Below are positions 1 to 8,749 of a stretch of DNA of 64,000 nt, piece after piece (position 1 is the stretch's first letter; the number at the start of each line of letters is the position of its first letter). The stretch lies in the NCBI RefSeq assembly GCF_004762095.1, contig NZ_SIJH01000004.1, forward strand, positions 124,001 to 188,000, given 5' to 3'. Both the position numbers and the translations under genes were made by a program. The notes under the pieces are model-generated. The model had not been told where the DNA came from. It saw nothing but the letters and a program-made list of their open reading frames with translations, and searched no databases. The stretch is from Tabrizicola caldifontis (GTDB lineage: Bacteria; Pseudomonadota; Alphaproteobacteria; Rhodobacterales; Rhodobacteraceae).

Positions 1-1
1 C

Positions 2-343
2 CTGGTCCGGCGTCTGCGCGAAGAGCTGGGCGTGAACACCACCTGCGGTGCCTCGAACATATCGTTCGGCCTGCCGCACCGCCACGGCATCAACGCGGCC
101 TTCCTGCCCATGGCGATCTGCGCCGGCATGACGTCGGCGATCATGAACCCCGTCCGCCAGCAGGAGATGGAGGCGATCCGCGCCGCCAACTTCCTGATGA
201 ACCACGACCCGAACGGCGGCGAATGGATCCGCTTCGCCAAGGTTCTGGAAGCCGTCGAGGGTGGCATGAGCTTCTCCGAAGCCTCCGCCGCCGCCTCCCA
301 GGCCGCCGGCGGGCGTCGCGGCGGCCGCCGCGGTCGGGCCTGA
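2..343 (+). CDS. Methyltetrahydrofolate:corrinoid methyltransferase, C-terminal fragment
   Basis: The left edge of the window cuts this gene, leaving 113 residues of the C-terminus. The motif TTCGASNISFGLP, followed by a HG-N-AFL segment and SAIMNP, matches the end of the TIM-barrel pterin-binding domain of methyltetrahydrofolate cobalamin methyltransferases. In Rhodobacteraceae these enzymes move methyl groups between a corrinoid protein and tetrahydrofolate during methylamine or betaine demethylation. That role is inferred from family knowledge because the corrinoid partner would lie off the edge. The last 15 or so residues are a Gly/Arg-rich tail, a common lineage-specific extension. An internal GTG at 32 is not the start, since the frame is open to the edge. 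Confidence 0.82.
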   Translation: MVRRLREELGVNTTCGASNISFGLPHRHGINAAFLPMAICAGMTSAIMNPVRQQEMEAIRAANFLMNHDPNGGEWIRFAKVLEAVEGGMSFSEASAAASQAAGGRRGGRRGRA

Positions 344-353
344 GCGCCTCCCT

Positions 354-376
354 GCCCCCTTGCCAGCCAAGGGGGC
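354..376 (+). terminator. Rho-independent-like hairpin after the methyltransferase gene
   Basis: A perfect 9-bp stem (354-362 pairing with 368-376) with a five-base loop CCAGC lies 11 bases past the stop codon. No clear T-run follows, so termination efficiency is uncertain. Confidence 0.55.
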
Positions 377-573
377 TCGCGCGCCTTCCCTTCTTCTGTT
401 CCGCAATGTCCCGGCCAGAGGCGCGCGTGCGGAGCTGCGTCCCCGACGCAACTCCGCGCAACACCTGCCGTGGTGCGGAACGCGCGGCCGCCGTGCTGCG
501 CGGCGCTTCACCTTTGCGACAGTGCACCCGAAGGCCCGTTGCACCCCGGCCCCGGCCTTGGCACCTTGCCGCC

Positions 574-1110
574 ATGCCGCGCCGTCTTGCCCTCGCGCTC
601 TGTCTGCTTGCCGCCCCGGCCTCTGCCCAGGGCAGCGGCCTGACCATGCCCTTCGATGCCACTGGCCGCGCCGCGCTGGAAACGGCGCTTGATATGGCGG
701 CGGCATCTCTGGCCAATTCCCTGGTCCTGTCCCGCGACGCGGCCTGGGCCGCCGGCACCCGGCCAATGCCGCCCCATATCCGGCAGGCGCTGCTTGCCTG
801 GTATCCGGCAGACCTCCTCGACAGCATCGAATACCGCGTGGGCATCGCCGAGGATTCGACGCTGCAATCCCTGGCCATCCGCCATGGCCGGGCCAATGCC
901 ATCACCCTGATCGACACCATCGTCTTTGCCGACCCGCGCGAGGCCGAGACCGACATTGCGCTTTGGGCGCATGAGGTCAAGCACGTGGAACAGTTCCGTC
1001 GCTGGGGCCTTTCGGGCTTTGCCCGTCGCTACGTCCTCGACCACGCAACGGTCGAGGCCGAGGCCTATGCGATCGGCGACGTGGTGAAGGCCATCCACGG
1101 CGGCGGATGA
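574..1110 (+). CDS. Exported HExxH protein, DUF4157-like putative metallopeptidase
   Basis: This is a 178-residue protein starting at the ATG at 574. The frame is open further upstream, but only this start yields a clean signal peptide (RRLALALCLLAAPASAQG, cleavage near residue 19). The mature part contains HEVKHVEQFRRWG around residue 138, an HExxH zinc motif followed by Q-F-R/W. This is the arrangement seen in the DUF4157 (eCIS-core) type of metallopeptidase-like domain, here as a stand-alone periplasmic protein. A second acid, needed as third zinc ligand, may be one of the Glu residues in VEAEAYAIGD about 25 residues later. No toxin, pore or injection-system gene is adjacent. The substrate is unknown and peptidase activity is inferred only from the motif. 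Confidence 0.72.
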   Translation: MPRRLALALCLLAAPASAQGSGLTMPFDATGRAALETALDMAAASLANSLVLSRDAAWAAGTRPMPPHIRQALLAWYPADLLDSIEYRVGIAEDSTLQSLAIRHGRANAITLIDTIVFADPREAETDIALWAHEVKHVEQFRRWGLSGFARRYVLDHATVEAEAYAIGDVVKAIHGGG

Positions 1111-1196
1111 GACCGGTCGAAGGGTCCGGGCCGCCTGGAGGGCCTGGCATGATCCGCCAACCTTTTTCGCACGGAAGGTCCGCCCGACACGAACCG

Positions 1197-1898
1197 CTAA
1201 CCCGCCACCGCACGCAAGGAGGCCGCCCTGGCCGGCGGAACCCGGTCCACCTCGACACAGGTGAAGACATGCAGCGTGTCCAGCTCCCTGTCCACCACCG
1301 CATGATCCGACACCCAGCCCCCCATGCCCAGATAGGTGCGCAGCAGCGGTGGCAGCGCAGCAAGCGATGTACGGCGGTCGGCAACCGGCCCGGCCAGCGC
1401 CGGATAGTCCACCACCTCCGCTGCCCTCTGCCGCGGCAGATGCTCCGCAGGGCCTACGAACTCTGCCGCAAGCAGCGCCAGCCCCGCCCGATGCGCCTGC
1501 CATTCCGCCCCACGAAAGCTGGTACAGCCAACCAGCAGCCCCGCCTGGCCTTCATCCACGATCCGCGTCATCGCGCCCCACGCCAGGCGCAGCACGTCAG
1601 GGTGCACGCCGCCCGAGGCCACACAGAAGCGCCCCATCTCGGCGATGGGCCTGGCATAACCCGCCAGTGGCGCCACATCGTAAAAGCGCGCCGCATAGCC
1701 CTGAGCCAGCCCCGCCCCCCAGCCGAACAGCATGACCCGGAAATAGGCAAGCAGCACCCCGTCGCTCTCGACCACGACATGGGCGGAGAGCGCGTCCTGG
1801 GCATCCCCTTCCCGGCCGGCCCGTCGGGGGAAGGCCGCGCTGCGAAAGGCCATCACGCGGGCCATGTCGGCCCGGCCCCGCGCCAACCGCGCCACCAT
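1197..1898 (-). CDS. OlsB-like GNAT N-acyltransferase
   Basis: This 233-residue protein resembles L-ornithine N-alpha-acyltransferase (OlsB, hemolysin-like GNAT fold), which transfers 3-hydroxyacyl groups from ACP to ornithine, the first step of ornithine-lipid synthesis. Diagnostic segments are [19 protein letters not shown] around residues 87-105, GCTSFRG in the middle, and [17 protein letters not shown] near the C-terminus, the usual OlsB LPPL..Y...G.W block. The second enzyme, OlsA, is not adjacent. A GTG at 1922 would add eight residues; I prefer the ATG at 1898 because the GGGG upstream is better spaced, but this is not decisive. The gene is divergent from msrB. Substrate assignment to ornithine is inference. 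Confidence 0.72.
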   Translation of the reverse strand: MVARLARGRADMARVMAFRSAAFPRRAGREGDAQDALSAHVVVESDGVLLAYFRVMLFGWGAGLAQGYAARFYDVAPLAGYARPIAEMGRFCVASGGVHPDVLRLAWGAMTRIVDEGQAGLLVGCTSFRGAEWQAHRAGLALLAAEFVGPAEHLPRQRAAEVVDYPALAGPVADRRTSLAALPPLLRTYLGMGGWVSDHAVVDRELDTLHVFTCVEVDRVPPARAASLRAVAG

Positions 1899-1975
1899 AC
1901 CGCCCCGCTGAAGTGGCTCCACGCCCCTTTACCCCGCCCCGTCACACTATAGACTGCGTCTCAAAGGAGACCCCG

Positions 1976-2368
1976 ATGGAAAAGATCGTCAAGTCCGATG
2001 CCGAATGGAAGGCGCAGCTGTCCGACCTCGCCTATCGCGTGACGCGCAAGCACGCGACAGAACGCGCCTTCACGCACGACAACTTTCCGAAGGGCCCAGG
2101 CACGTTCCGCTGCATCTGCTGCGACGCGCCGCTGTTCGATGCGGCGACGAAATTCGACAGCGGCACCGGCTGGCCCAGTTTCTATGCCCCGATCGACCCC
2201 GAAAGCGTCGGCGAACAGGCCGACAACAGCTGGTTCATGCGGCGCACCGAGGTGCATTGCAACCGCTGCGATGCCCACCTCGGCCATGTCTTTCCAGACG
2301 GCCCGCCCCCCACGGGGCTGCGCTACTGCATCAACGGAGTGGCGCTGAAGTTCGACCCGGCCGCCTGA
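1976..2368 (+). CDS. msrB: Peptide-methionine (R)-S-oxide reductase
   Basis: This is a 130-residue MsrB, which reduces methionine-R-sulfoxide in proteins using thioredoxin. Both zinc CxxC pairs are present (C46/C49 and C95/C98) and the catalytic cysteine is C118 in RYCINGVAL. The core motif [10 protein letters not shown] is intact. Length is that of a single-domain cytosolic MsrB without MsrA fusion. An ATG at 1976 preceded by AAAGGAGA sets the start; the longer upstream frame has no homology. It converges on bamE with a 15-base gap. Confidence 0.96.
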   Translation: MEKIVKSDAEWKAQLSDLAYRVTRKHATERAFTHDNFPKGPGTFRCICCDAPLFDAATKFDSGTGWPSFYAPIDPESVGEQADNSWFMRRTEVHCNRCDAHLGHVFPDGPPPTGLRYCINGVALKFDPAA

Positions 2369-2383
2369 CCAAAAGGCCCCGCG

Positions 2384-2866
2384 TCACAGAACGTCGCCCG
2401 CCTGGATGCGGCCGAAGTTGCCCAGAAGCTGACGGATCAGGCCAAGGCCCTTGATGTTGGTCTGCGTGATACGACGCGAGATTTCCACCACCTTGCCGTC
2501 CTCAAGCCCGAAGCGGGCGATGTTCTCCACCCGGCCAGAACTGTCGAAGGTCACGGCCACGACCTGCCGCTCGATTTCCTGCGGCTCGCGCGGGCCGAAA
2601 TGGCGGTATCGGCTTTGTACGTAATACCAGCCCTCGTCGTTCAGCAGACCCGAAGTGGAAGGGCGCCCGATCTTTTCGCCGACGCTTTCCCGGGTATCGA
2701 CACCAACCTCGATCTTGGCAAGTTCGTCATCTGCCGGGACGTATCCGTGATTGCGGAACACCGGTGAGCAAGCGATCAGCGCGCCAACCAGCATCAGGGC
2801 AATGGCCTTTCGGAGAAACCCTGTGCGGGCCGCTCCGACCATCCGCGTCAACCGGAAATCTGCCAT
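2384..2866 (-). CDS. bamE: Outer-membrane assembly lipoprotein BamE
   Basis: This is a 160-residue lipoprotein of the SmpA/OmlA (BamE) family, an accessory component of the BAM complex that inserts outer-membrane beta-barrel proteins. An N-terminal hydrophobic stretch ends in the lipobox LIAC with the lipidated cysteine at residue 33. Downstream is the family pattern V(D)TRESVGEKIGRPST..LLND..WYYV, then a V.V.FD..G.V strand. It is divergent from yceD, with a shared promoter region of 128 bases. The pairing of bamE with yceD-rpmF-plsX-fabH is the usual alphaproteobacterial neighbourhood. Confidence 0.93.
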   Translation of the reverse strand: MADFRLTRMVGAARTGFLRKAIALMLVGALIACSPVFRNHGYVPADDELAKIEVGVDTRESVGEKIGRPSTSGLLNDEGWYYVQSRYRHFGPREPQEIERQVVAVTFDSSGRVENIARFGLEDGKVVEISRRITQTNIKGLGLIRQLLGNFGRIQAGDVL

Positions 2867-2994
2867 ACCTGCCCTCTTGCCCCTGAAACGCCGGCACGCG
2901 GCGCGGGTGCTTCAAAACCTCTGGCTTTCCCGATAACAGAAGGGCAGCCCATTGTTCAAGAATGGAACGCCGCAGCCATGGGAATTGGCACCCG

Positions 2995-3570
2995 ATGACC
3001 GACCCTGCCCCCAACAGCCCGACCCGGTTCCGCACCGGTGGACTGAGCCCACGCAAGCCGACGCGCTTCGACTATGCCCCGGATGGCTCGGCGCGCGCCG
3101 AACTGGCCCGGCAACTTGGTCTTTTGGCCCTGAAGCGGCTTCACCTTGCCGGAGAGATCCGGCCCGTGGGTCGTGATGAACTTGTTCTGACCGCCCGGCT
3201 GACAGCGGCAGCCGACCAATCCTGCGTCGTGACGCTGAAGCCGGTGGCCGCCGCCATCGACGAGGAAATCCACCGCCGCTACGTCGCGGGACTTACCGAA
3301 CCGCAGGGCGAAGAGGTCGAAATGCCCGAAGACGACACGCTGGAGCCGATGCCCGAGGTGATCGACCTTGCCGAGATCGCTGCCGAGGCGCTGGCCCTGG
3401 CCCTGCCCTTGTATCCCCGCGCCCCGGGCGCGGAACTGGGCGAAATGGTGCACAGCGCAGAGGGCGTCGAGCCACTGCGGGATGACGACATGAAGCCTTT
3501 TGCGGGTCTTTCCGCACTGGCTGCCCGCCTTGGGACGAAAGGCAAGCCAGACAACGAAACCGACGACTGA
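2995..3570 (+). CDS. yceD: YceD/DUF177 family protein
   Basis: This 191-residue acidic protein of the DUF177 (YceD) family is encoded, as usual, immediately before rpmF. It has the conserved GEIRPVGRDELVLTARLTA strand region and an acidic middle section with the family's E.I.DL.EI..E.L.LALPL.PR motif, ending in PFAGLSALAARLG. The family is linked to 23S rRNA maturation by co-occurrence and plant homologues; its biochemical role is not settled. An ATG at 2995 was chosen over one 33 bases upstream because homologues begin near here. Confidence 0.9.
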   Translation: MTDPAPNSPTRFRTGGLSPRKPTRFDYAPDGSARAELARQLGLLALKRLHLAGEIRPVGRDELVLTARLTAAADQSCVVTLKPVAAAIDEEIHRRYVAGLTEPQGEEVEMPEDDTLEPMPEVIDLAEIAAEALALALPLYPRAPGAELGEMVHSAEGVEPLRDDDMKPFAGLSALAARLGTKGKPDNETDD

Positions 3571-3744
3571 GAACTGCTGCGCGCCCGGCAAAAGGGGGCT
3601 TGCGCCCGGACGGAATCCGAGTATGTTCCGCGCCTCGTTCAAGCTGCGAAACAGCGCCGTTCGGCTATTGCCGCAAGCATGGGCCAAGGTGCTGGATCGA
3701 TAAGGAAAACAGGGGCACGTGTCCCCACTGCCCGAGGTTTAGAC

Positions 3745-3951
3745 ATGGCTGTCCCGCAGAACCGCACCACCCGCTCCCGCCGCAACATGCGCCGTGCACA
3801 TGATGCTCTGGTTGCAGCGAACCCGAACGAATGCCCGAACTGTGGCGAACTGAAGCGCCCGCATCATGTTTGCAGCGCCTGTGGCCACTACGATTCGCGC
3901 GAAGTCGTATCGATGGCGCGCGAAGTCGATGTCGACGAGGACGCGGCGTAA
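3745..3951 (+). CDS. rpmF: Large ribosomal subunit protein bL32
   Basis: This 68-residue ribosomal protein has the L32 N-terminus [20 protein letters not shown]. It retains a zinc-binding set of four cysteines (C30, C33, C43, C46), so this is the zinc-containing (C+) paralogue type rather than a zinc-independent one. The ATG at 3745 gives the invariant MAVP start. It lies 174 bases after yceD and 24 bases before plsX, the standard order. Confidence 0.97.
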   Translation: MAVPQNRTTRSRRNMRRAHDALVAANPNECPNCGELKRPHHVCSACGHYDSREVVSMAREVDVDEDAA

Positions 3952-3975
3952 TCCAACGCCCGCGCGACCGTGAAG

Positions 3976-5112
3976 ATGGCCACCGGACCCGAGTCTGCCT
4001 CTGTCACGGCCCTCACTCCGGCGTCCGAACGCGTCGTGATTTCCGTTGACGCGATGGGTGGAGACCAGGGACCGGCAGCAGTTGTTGCCGGTCTTGTCGA
4101 TTCGATGGTCGAGCACCCAGACATGCAGGTGATCCTGCACGGGGATGAGGCAAGCCTCAGGCCCCTGCTTGCCCGTCACCCTGAACTGGCTTCCCGCATC
4201 ACCCTGCGCCATGCCGATCGTGTCGTCACCATGGAGGACAAGCCCGCCCAGGTGATGCGTCACGGTCAGGGCACCTCGATGTGGTCGGCCATTGATGCCG
4301 TGAAGAACGGCGAGGCCTCTGTTGCCGTATCCTGCGGCAACACTGGGGCGCTCATGGCGGTCAGCATGCTGCGGCTTCGCAAGCTGCCGGGGGTCAACCG
4401 TCCGGCAATCGCCTGTCTGTGGCCCTCGCGCAATCCGGGCGGGTTCAACCTCATGCTCGACGTGGGCGCCGACGTGAAGGCAGAAGCCGACGATCTGCTG
4501 CAGTATGCCACAATGGGTGCCTCGTATGCGCGCAATGGCCTGGGGCTGAAGCGGCCGCGCATCGGCCTGCTGAACGTCGGCACCGAGGATCACAAGGGCC
4601 GCGCCGAACTGAAAGAGGCGCATGAGCGCATGGGGCCGATCGCGAAGGCGGGGGATTTCGACTATGTCGGTTTCGTCGAGGGCGGAGACCTGCCCTCTGA
4701 CCGGGTCGATGTGATCGTGACCGATGGCTTCACCGGCAACGTCGCGCTGAAGACCGGCGAGGGCACGGCAAAGCTTATTGCCGACTTCCTGCGCGAGGCG
4801 TTCGGTGCGGGCATCCTGTCGAAGTTCGCGGCGCTTCTGGCGATGAATTCGCTCAAGCGACTGCAACGCCGGATCGACCCGCGCCGGGTGAACGGGGGGG
4901 TGTTTCTCGGGCTGAATGGCACCGTGGTGAAATCACACGGTGCCGCGGATGCAACAGGGGTGTCTGCAGCCGTCAGCCTTGCCTATCAGCTGGCGCGCGC
5001 ACGGTTCATCGAACGGCTGGCTGCACGGGTTGCATCCGCCGGGCGAGCGGGGCAGGATGCCGCACAGGCAAGCCCCGACGCACATGGGGCGGGGGGCAGT
5101 CCGACCGAATGA
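3976..5112 (+). CDS. plsX: Phosphate acyltransferase PlsX
   Basis: This 378-residue protein makes acyl-phosphate from acyl-ACP for the PlsX/PlsY route to lysophosphatidic acid. Diagnostic motifs are ISVDAMGGDQGP near the N-terminus, VSCGNTGALMA, LDVGADV, LLNVGTEDHKG and VTDGFTGNVALK. A GTG at 3970 would add two residues; I take the ATG at 3976. Its stop codon overlaps the fabH start (ATGA at 5109-5112), implying translational coupling of membrane-lipid and fatty-acid initiation enzymes. Confidence 0.96.
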   Translation: MATGPESASVTALTPASERVVISVDAMGGDQGPAAVVAGLVDSMVEHPDMQVILHGDEASLRPLLARHPELASRITLRHADRVVTMEDKPAQVMRHGQGTSMWSAIDAVKNGEASVAVSCGNTGALMAVSMLRLRKLPGVNRPAIACLWPSRNPGGFNLMLDVGADVKAEADDLLQYATMGASYARNGLGLKRPRIGLLNVGTEDHKGRAELKEAHERMGPIAKAGDFDYVGFVEGGDLPSDRVDVIVTDGFTGNVALKTGEGTAKLIADFLREAFGAGILSKFAALLAMNSLKRLQRRIDPRRVNGGVFLGLNGTVVKSHGAADATGVSAAVSLAYQLARARFIERLAARVASAGRAGQDAAQASPDAHGAGGSPTE

Positions 5113-6080
5113 GTTTACGCGCGGCAGTCAAGGGCGTCGGGCATTATCTTCCCGACCGCATCGTTCCGAACAGTGAGTTCGAATCCATCGTCGAGACTTC
5201 GGACGAGTGGATCCGCAGCCGCTCGGGGATCGAGCGGCGCCACTTTGCGGCCGAAGGCCAGCTGACCAGCGACCTTGCCGCCCGTGCCGCTCGCGCGGCG
5301 CTGACTGATGCGGGTCTGACAGCCGACGACATCGATGCGATCATCGTGGCGACCTCGACACCGGACCTGACCTTCCCCTCGGTTGCGACCATGGTTCAGG
5401 CAGAACTGGGCATGACACGCGGCTTTGCCTTCGATGTTCAGGCAGTCTGCGCCGGATTCGTCTTTGCGCTGGCGAACGCAAATGCACTGATTCTCACCGG
5501 TCAGGCGAACCGGGTGCTGGTGATCGGTGCGGAAACCTTCAGCCGCCTGATGAACTGGAAGGACCGCACGACTTGCGTCCTGTTCGGCGACGGGGCTGGC
5601 GCACTGGTGCTTGAGGCAGCCCAGGGCGAAGGCACACCGGCGGATCGCGGCATCCTGGCAAGCGATCTGAACTCGGACGGGCGTTACCGCAACATCCTTT
5701 ATGTGGACGGCGGCACCTCGACGGGCACGACGGGACATCTGGTGATGGAAGGCAAGGAAGTCTTCCGCCATGCCATTGAAAAACTTGCCGAAACCGCACA
5801 CCGCGCCTTGGACAAGGCCGGACTGACCCCTGACGACGTGGATTGGATCGTGCCGCATCAGGCCAATATCCGCATCATTGAGGGCACCGCGAAACGGATG
5901 CAGGTGCCGATGGACCGCGTGGTCGTCACCGTGCAGGACCACGGCAACACCTCGGCCGCATCGATCCCGCTGGCGCTGTCGGTCGGCAAGGCGCGCGGCC
6001 AGATCAGGCCTGGCGACCTGCTTGTGACCGAGGCGATCGGCGGCGGGCTTGCCTGGGGTTCGGTCGTCCTGCGCTGGTAG
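5109..6080 (+). CDS. fabH: 3-oxoacyl-ACP synthase III
   Basis: This is a 323-residue KAS III, which condenses acetyl-CoA with malonyl-ACP to start fatty-acid synthesis. The full catalytic triad is visible: C114 in QAVCAGF, H250 in VPHQANIRI and N280 in DHGNTSAAS. The N-terminal dimer segment ETSDEWIRSRSGI is typical. The gene is translationally coupled to plsX and followed by ihfA 90 bases downstream. Confidence 0.97.
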   Translation: MSLRAAVKGVGHYLPDRIVPNSEFESIVETSDEWIRSRSGIERRHFAAEGQLTSDLAARAARAALTDAGLTADDIDAIIVATSTPDLTFPSVATMVQAELGMTRGFAFDVQAVCAGFVFALANANALILTGQANRVLVIGAETFSRLMNWKDRTTCVLFGDGAGALVLEAAQGEGTPADRGILASDLNSDGRYRNILYVDGGTSTGTTGHLVMEGKEVFRHAIEKLAETAHRALDKAGLTPDDVDWIVPHQANIRIIEGTAKRMQVPMDRVVVTVQDHGNTSAASIPLALSVGKARGQIRPGDLLVTEAIGGGLAWGSVVLRW

Positions 6081-6170
6081 ACGCCTTCAACCACGCGGTC
6101 CAAGTGGTTGATATTGACTCGGAAATCCAACGGTCGCATGGTCGTTCAAACAACCTCGTGGGGGGACGAG

Positions 6171-6473
6171 ATGAGCGACAAGACCTTGACCCGGATGGAT
6201 CTGAGCGAAGCTGTGTTCCGCGAGGTAGGACTGAGCCGCAATGAATCGGCCGCACTGGTGGAAAGTGTGCTCCGGCACATGTCCGACGCACTGGTCGCAG
6301 GCGAGACGGTGAAGATCTCGTCCTTCGGCACCTTCTCGGTCCGGTCCAAGACGGCGCGGATCGGTCGCAACCCCAAGACGGGCGAGGAAGTTCCGATCTC
6401 GCCGCGCCGGGTTCTGACCTTCCGCCCCTCGCATCTGATGAAGGACCGCGTCGCCGCGGGCAAGAAGCGCTGA
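6171..6473 (+). CDS. ihfA: Integration host factor alpha subunit
   Basis: This 100-residue HU/IHF-fold protein pairs with IhfB (not in this window) to bend DNA. It shows the IHF-alpha pattern [19 protein letters not shown], the beta-arm with [12 protein letters not shown] (the DNA-intercalating proline region), and a Lys-rich C-terminus. The ATG at 6171 follows a GGGGGGACGAG ribosome-binding site; the longer upstream frame is not family sequence. In R. capsulatus and relatives IHF affects photosynthesis and GTA gene expression; that is family knowledge only. Confidence 0.95.
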   Translation: MSDKTLTRMDLSEAVFREVGLSRNESAALVESVLRHMSDALVAGETVKISSFGTFSVRSKTARIGRNPKTGEEVPISPRRVLTFRPSHLMKDRVAAGKKR

Positions 6474-6487
6474 GGGGCTGACCCCAT

Positions 6488-7174
6488 ATGGACAAGTCGC
6501 CGGACGCCTTTCGCACCATCAGCGAAGTCGCCGAGGTGCTGAACACGCCCGCCCATGTGCTGCGCTTCTGGGAAAGCCGGTTCACGCAAGTGCGTCCGGT
6601 CAAGCGAGCCGGCGGCAGACGCTATTATCGCCCGTCGGACGTGGCGCTTCTGGCCGGGATAAAGCGGCTGCTGCACGACGAAGGTATGACGATCCGGGGC
6701 GTACAGAAGATGCTGCGCGACAAGGGCGTGCGGCATGTGGCCAGCCTGGCGGACGGTGCGGTTCCGCTGGTCGGCCCGCAGGATGCCGAGGAACCGGTCT
6801 CAGCCGCGAATTGGCAGGACGAGGTGCCCGAAGCCGGCTTCATTGCCGTCGAGGATGAGGATGAAGAGCCCGAAGCCGCGCCGCCGCCCGCGAAGCCCGC
6901 GACGCGCGCCAGACCCGAACAGCCGTCGCTGCCGCTGTTCGATGCCGTGGTCGAGGTTTCACCCGCTGCCCCGGCTCCCGAGCCTGCGCCTGCCCCGCCG
7001 GCACCCGTAGCGCCTGCCCAGCGCGTGCAGCGCGACGACGTGACCCTTGCCGGCCTGATCCGTGCCCTGCCCGCCGGATATCCCGGCACGGCACGACCGG
7101 AAGTCGCCGCCCTGGCCCGCCGGCTAGCCGCGCTGCGGGCCCGGCTAGCCGACCGCGCCGAAGGTCTGGGATAA
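6488..7174 (+). CDS. MerR-family transcriptional regulator
   Basis: This 228-residue protein has an N-terminal MerR winged helix-turn-helix: [20 protein letters not shown] at about residues 8-27, then [20 protein letters not shown] Pro/Ala-rich linker (roughly residues 128-180) and a short Leu/Arg-rich C-terminal helix follow. There is no effector-binding domain and no conserved metal-binding cysteine, unlike metal-sensing MerR proteins. It starts 14 bases after ihfA and is probably co-transcribed. This ihfA-MerR pair is a conserved alphaproteobacterial arrangement; the regulated genes are unknown. Confidence 0.9.
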   Translation: MDKSPDAFRTISEVAEVLNTPAHVLRFWESRFTQVRPVKRAGGRRYYRPSDVALLAGIKRLLHDEGMTIRGVQKMLRDKGVRHVASLADGAVPLVGPQDAEEPVSAANWQDEVPEAGFIAVEDEDEEPEAAPPPAKPATRARPEQPSLPLFDAVVEVSPAAPAPEPAPAPPAPVAPAQRVQRDDVTLAGLIRALPAGYPGTARPEVAALARRLAALRARLADRAEGLG

Positions 7175-7241
7175 GTCGGTGCCCCGCCATGCGCTTTCCC
7201 GCTTGCCCCTGCCCGGAATATCGGTATGTATCGCCCCGTGT

Positions 7242-7319
7242 CGGGCCGTAGCGCAGCCTGGTTAGCGCGTCCGTCTGGGGGGCGGGAGGTCGAGAGTTCG
7301 AATCTCTCCGGCCCGACCA
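7242..7319 (+). tRNA. tRNA-Pro (anticodon GGG)
   Basis: A full cloverleaf is visible: acceptor CGGGCCG (7242-7248) pairing with CGGCCCG (7309-7315), D-arm GCGC/GCGC, anticodon loop CTGGGGG giving anticodon GGG, and T-arm GAGAG-TTCGAAT-CTCTC. The discriminator is A and CCA is encoded (7317-7319). GGG anticodon corresponds to tRNA-Pro reading CCC/CCT. Confidence 0.95.
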
Positions 7320-7327
7320 TCGAAAAC

Positions 7328-7359
7328 CTGCCCGCCTGCCGCCACGGCAGAGCGGGCAG
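7328..7359 (+). terminator. tRNA-Pro terminator
   Basis: A long stem begins eight bases after the tRNA: outer CTGCCCGC (7328-7335) with GCGGGCAG (7352-7359), continuing into inner CTGCCG/CGGCAG with loop CCA and one bulged A. TTTCAT follows. Confidence 0.8.
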
Positions 7360-7389
7360 TTTCATATCCGGGGCCAGGGAGAGACAGAC

Positions 7390-8469
7390 ATGACGACCGG
7401 AGTGCTTCCCGCACAGGCCCTGCGCCGGCTGATTGCCAACGGCGCGCTTTCGGCCGCCCCCGCGATCCGTGAGGACCAGATCCAGCCCGCCAGCCTTGAC
7501 CTGCGCCTGGGGCCGGTGGCCTATCGCGTGCGCGCATCGTTCCTGGCCGGCAGGGGACGCAAGGTCGCCGACCGTCTGGAGGAATTCACCATGCACCAGG
7601 TGAATCTTGCCGGGGGTGCGGTTCTGGAAAAGAACTGCGTCTATGTGATTCCGTTGGCGGAACACCTGTCGCTTCCACGGGGCATCACGGCGGTTGCCAA
7701 TGCCAAAAGCTCTTCCGGCCGGCTGGACCTGCTGACCCGTACGATCACCGACGGCGGAATAGAATTCGACCGCATTCCAGAAGGTTACACCGGTCCCCTA
7801 TATGCCGAGGTCTGCCCGCGCAGCTTCTCGGTGCTGGTGCGGGAAGGGCAAAGGCTGAATCAGATCCGATTCCGCCACGGCCAGGCCGTGCTGTCGGATG
7901 CCGAACTTGCCGCACTTCATGCGCGCGAACCGCTGGTGACGGGCGAGGCCGTGATTTCGGAAGGTCTGGGCTTCTCGGTCGATCTGCGCCCGGCGCAGGG
8001 CACTCTGGTCGGCTACCGCGCCAAACCGCATGCCGGCGTGATCGATCTGGACCGGATCGGCCATTACCCGGCCTCGGACTTCTGGGAAGAGTTGCACACC
8101 CGTGACGGCCGCATCATCCTGGACCCGGGGGCCTTCTACATCCTTGTCAGCCGCGAGGCGGTGACGATCCCACCCGATTATGCCGCCGAGATGGCGCCCT
8201 ATCTGGCAATGGTGGGCGAGTTCCGGGTGCATTACGCGGGTTTCTTCGACCCCGGCTTTGGCCATGCCTCGGCCGGTGGCGCAGGGTCGCGCGGCGTGCT
8301 GGAGGTGCGCTGCCACGAGGCACCCTTCGTGCTGGAACACGGGCAGGTCGTGGGCCGGCTGGTCTATGAACGCATGGCAGAGCGGCCGGAAACACTTTAT
8401 GGCGCGGGGATCGCCTCAAACTATCAGGGGCAAGGGCTGAAACTGGCAAAGCAGTTCCGGCCGGGCTGA
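7390..8469 (+). CDS. dcd: 2'-deoxycytidine 5'-triphosphate deaminase, double-domain type
   Basis: This 359-residue protein is the long alphaproteobacterial dCTP deaminase, about twice the size of E. coli Dcd because two dUTPase-fold domains are fused. The first half carries IQPASLDLRLG and the active-site region NAKSSSGRLDLLTRTITDGG. The second half begins around residue 190 (GFSVDLRP...) and repeats the strand pattern. The enzyme converts dCTP to dUTP to feed dTTP synthesis. The start at 7390 follows GGGAGAGACAGAC. It stands alone after tRNA-Pro and converges with the small gene downstream of scpB. Confidence 0.93.
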   Translation: MTTGVLPAQALRRLIANGALSAAPAIREDQIQPASLDLRLGPVAYRVRASFLAGRGRKVADRLEEFTMHQVNLAGGAVLEKNCVYVIPLAEHLSLPRGITAVANAKSSSGRLDLLTRTITDGGIEFDRIPEGYTGPLYAEVCPRSFSVLVREGQRLNQIRFRHGQAVLSDAELAALHAREPLVTGEAVISEGLGFSVDLRPAQGTLVGYRAKPHAGVIDLDRIGHYPASDFWEELHTRDGRIILDPGAFYILVSREAVTIPPDYAAEMAPYLAMVGEFRVHYAGFFDPGFGHASAGGAGSRGVLEVRCHEAPFVLEHGQVVGRLVYERMAERPETLYGAGIASNYQGQGLKLAKQFRPG

Positions 8470-8538
8470 CGCGCCGCCGGAAGCGCGGGTCTTTCAAGAC
8501 GGCGCAAAGTCCCCGGACGGTCTTTGCCGGTGGCATTC

Positions 8539-8739
8539 CTAGCGAAAAAATCGCCGGCCCAGCCGTGCCAGCTTCTGCGCCTTCCTTGCGGTTTCCTTTG
8601 CGTCCCGGGCCTGCCTGCGTTCTTCGGGTGTGAGCTTTGAGTCGGGCTTGCCCCGGCGCGCTGCGAAATCGACCCCGGTGTTCACCGCGCTGCGGACAAA
8701 CATCCGCGTCAGCATGCCGAAAAGCCGGTTCAGGTCCAT
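8539..8739 (-). CDS. Small basic hypothetical protein downstream of scpB
   Basis: This encodes a 66-residue protein with no recognised domain. The N-terminal half is a moderately hydrophobic helix (MDLNRLFGMLTRMFVRSAV); the C-terminal half is highly charged and Lys/Arg-rich (EERRQARDAKETARKAQK), suggesting an amphipathic peripheral membrane or nucleic-acid-associated protein. A GTG at 8748 would add three residues. It lies about 10 bases after scpB and is likely the last gene of the argS-SPOR-nagZ-scpA-scpB operon. Function unknown. Confidence 0.65.
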   Translation of the reverse strand: MDLNRLFGMLTRMFVRSAVNTGVDFAARRGKPDSKLTPEERRQARDAKETARKAQKLARLGRRFFR

Positions 8740-8749
8740 TTGCTTCACC

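Noticed and set aside
3710-3728. GGGGCACGTGTCCCC dyad before rpmF as an operator or attenuator
   Set aside because: Only four perfect flanking pairs around a CACGTG core; too weak to call.
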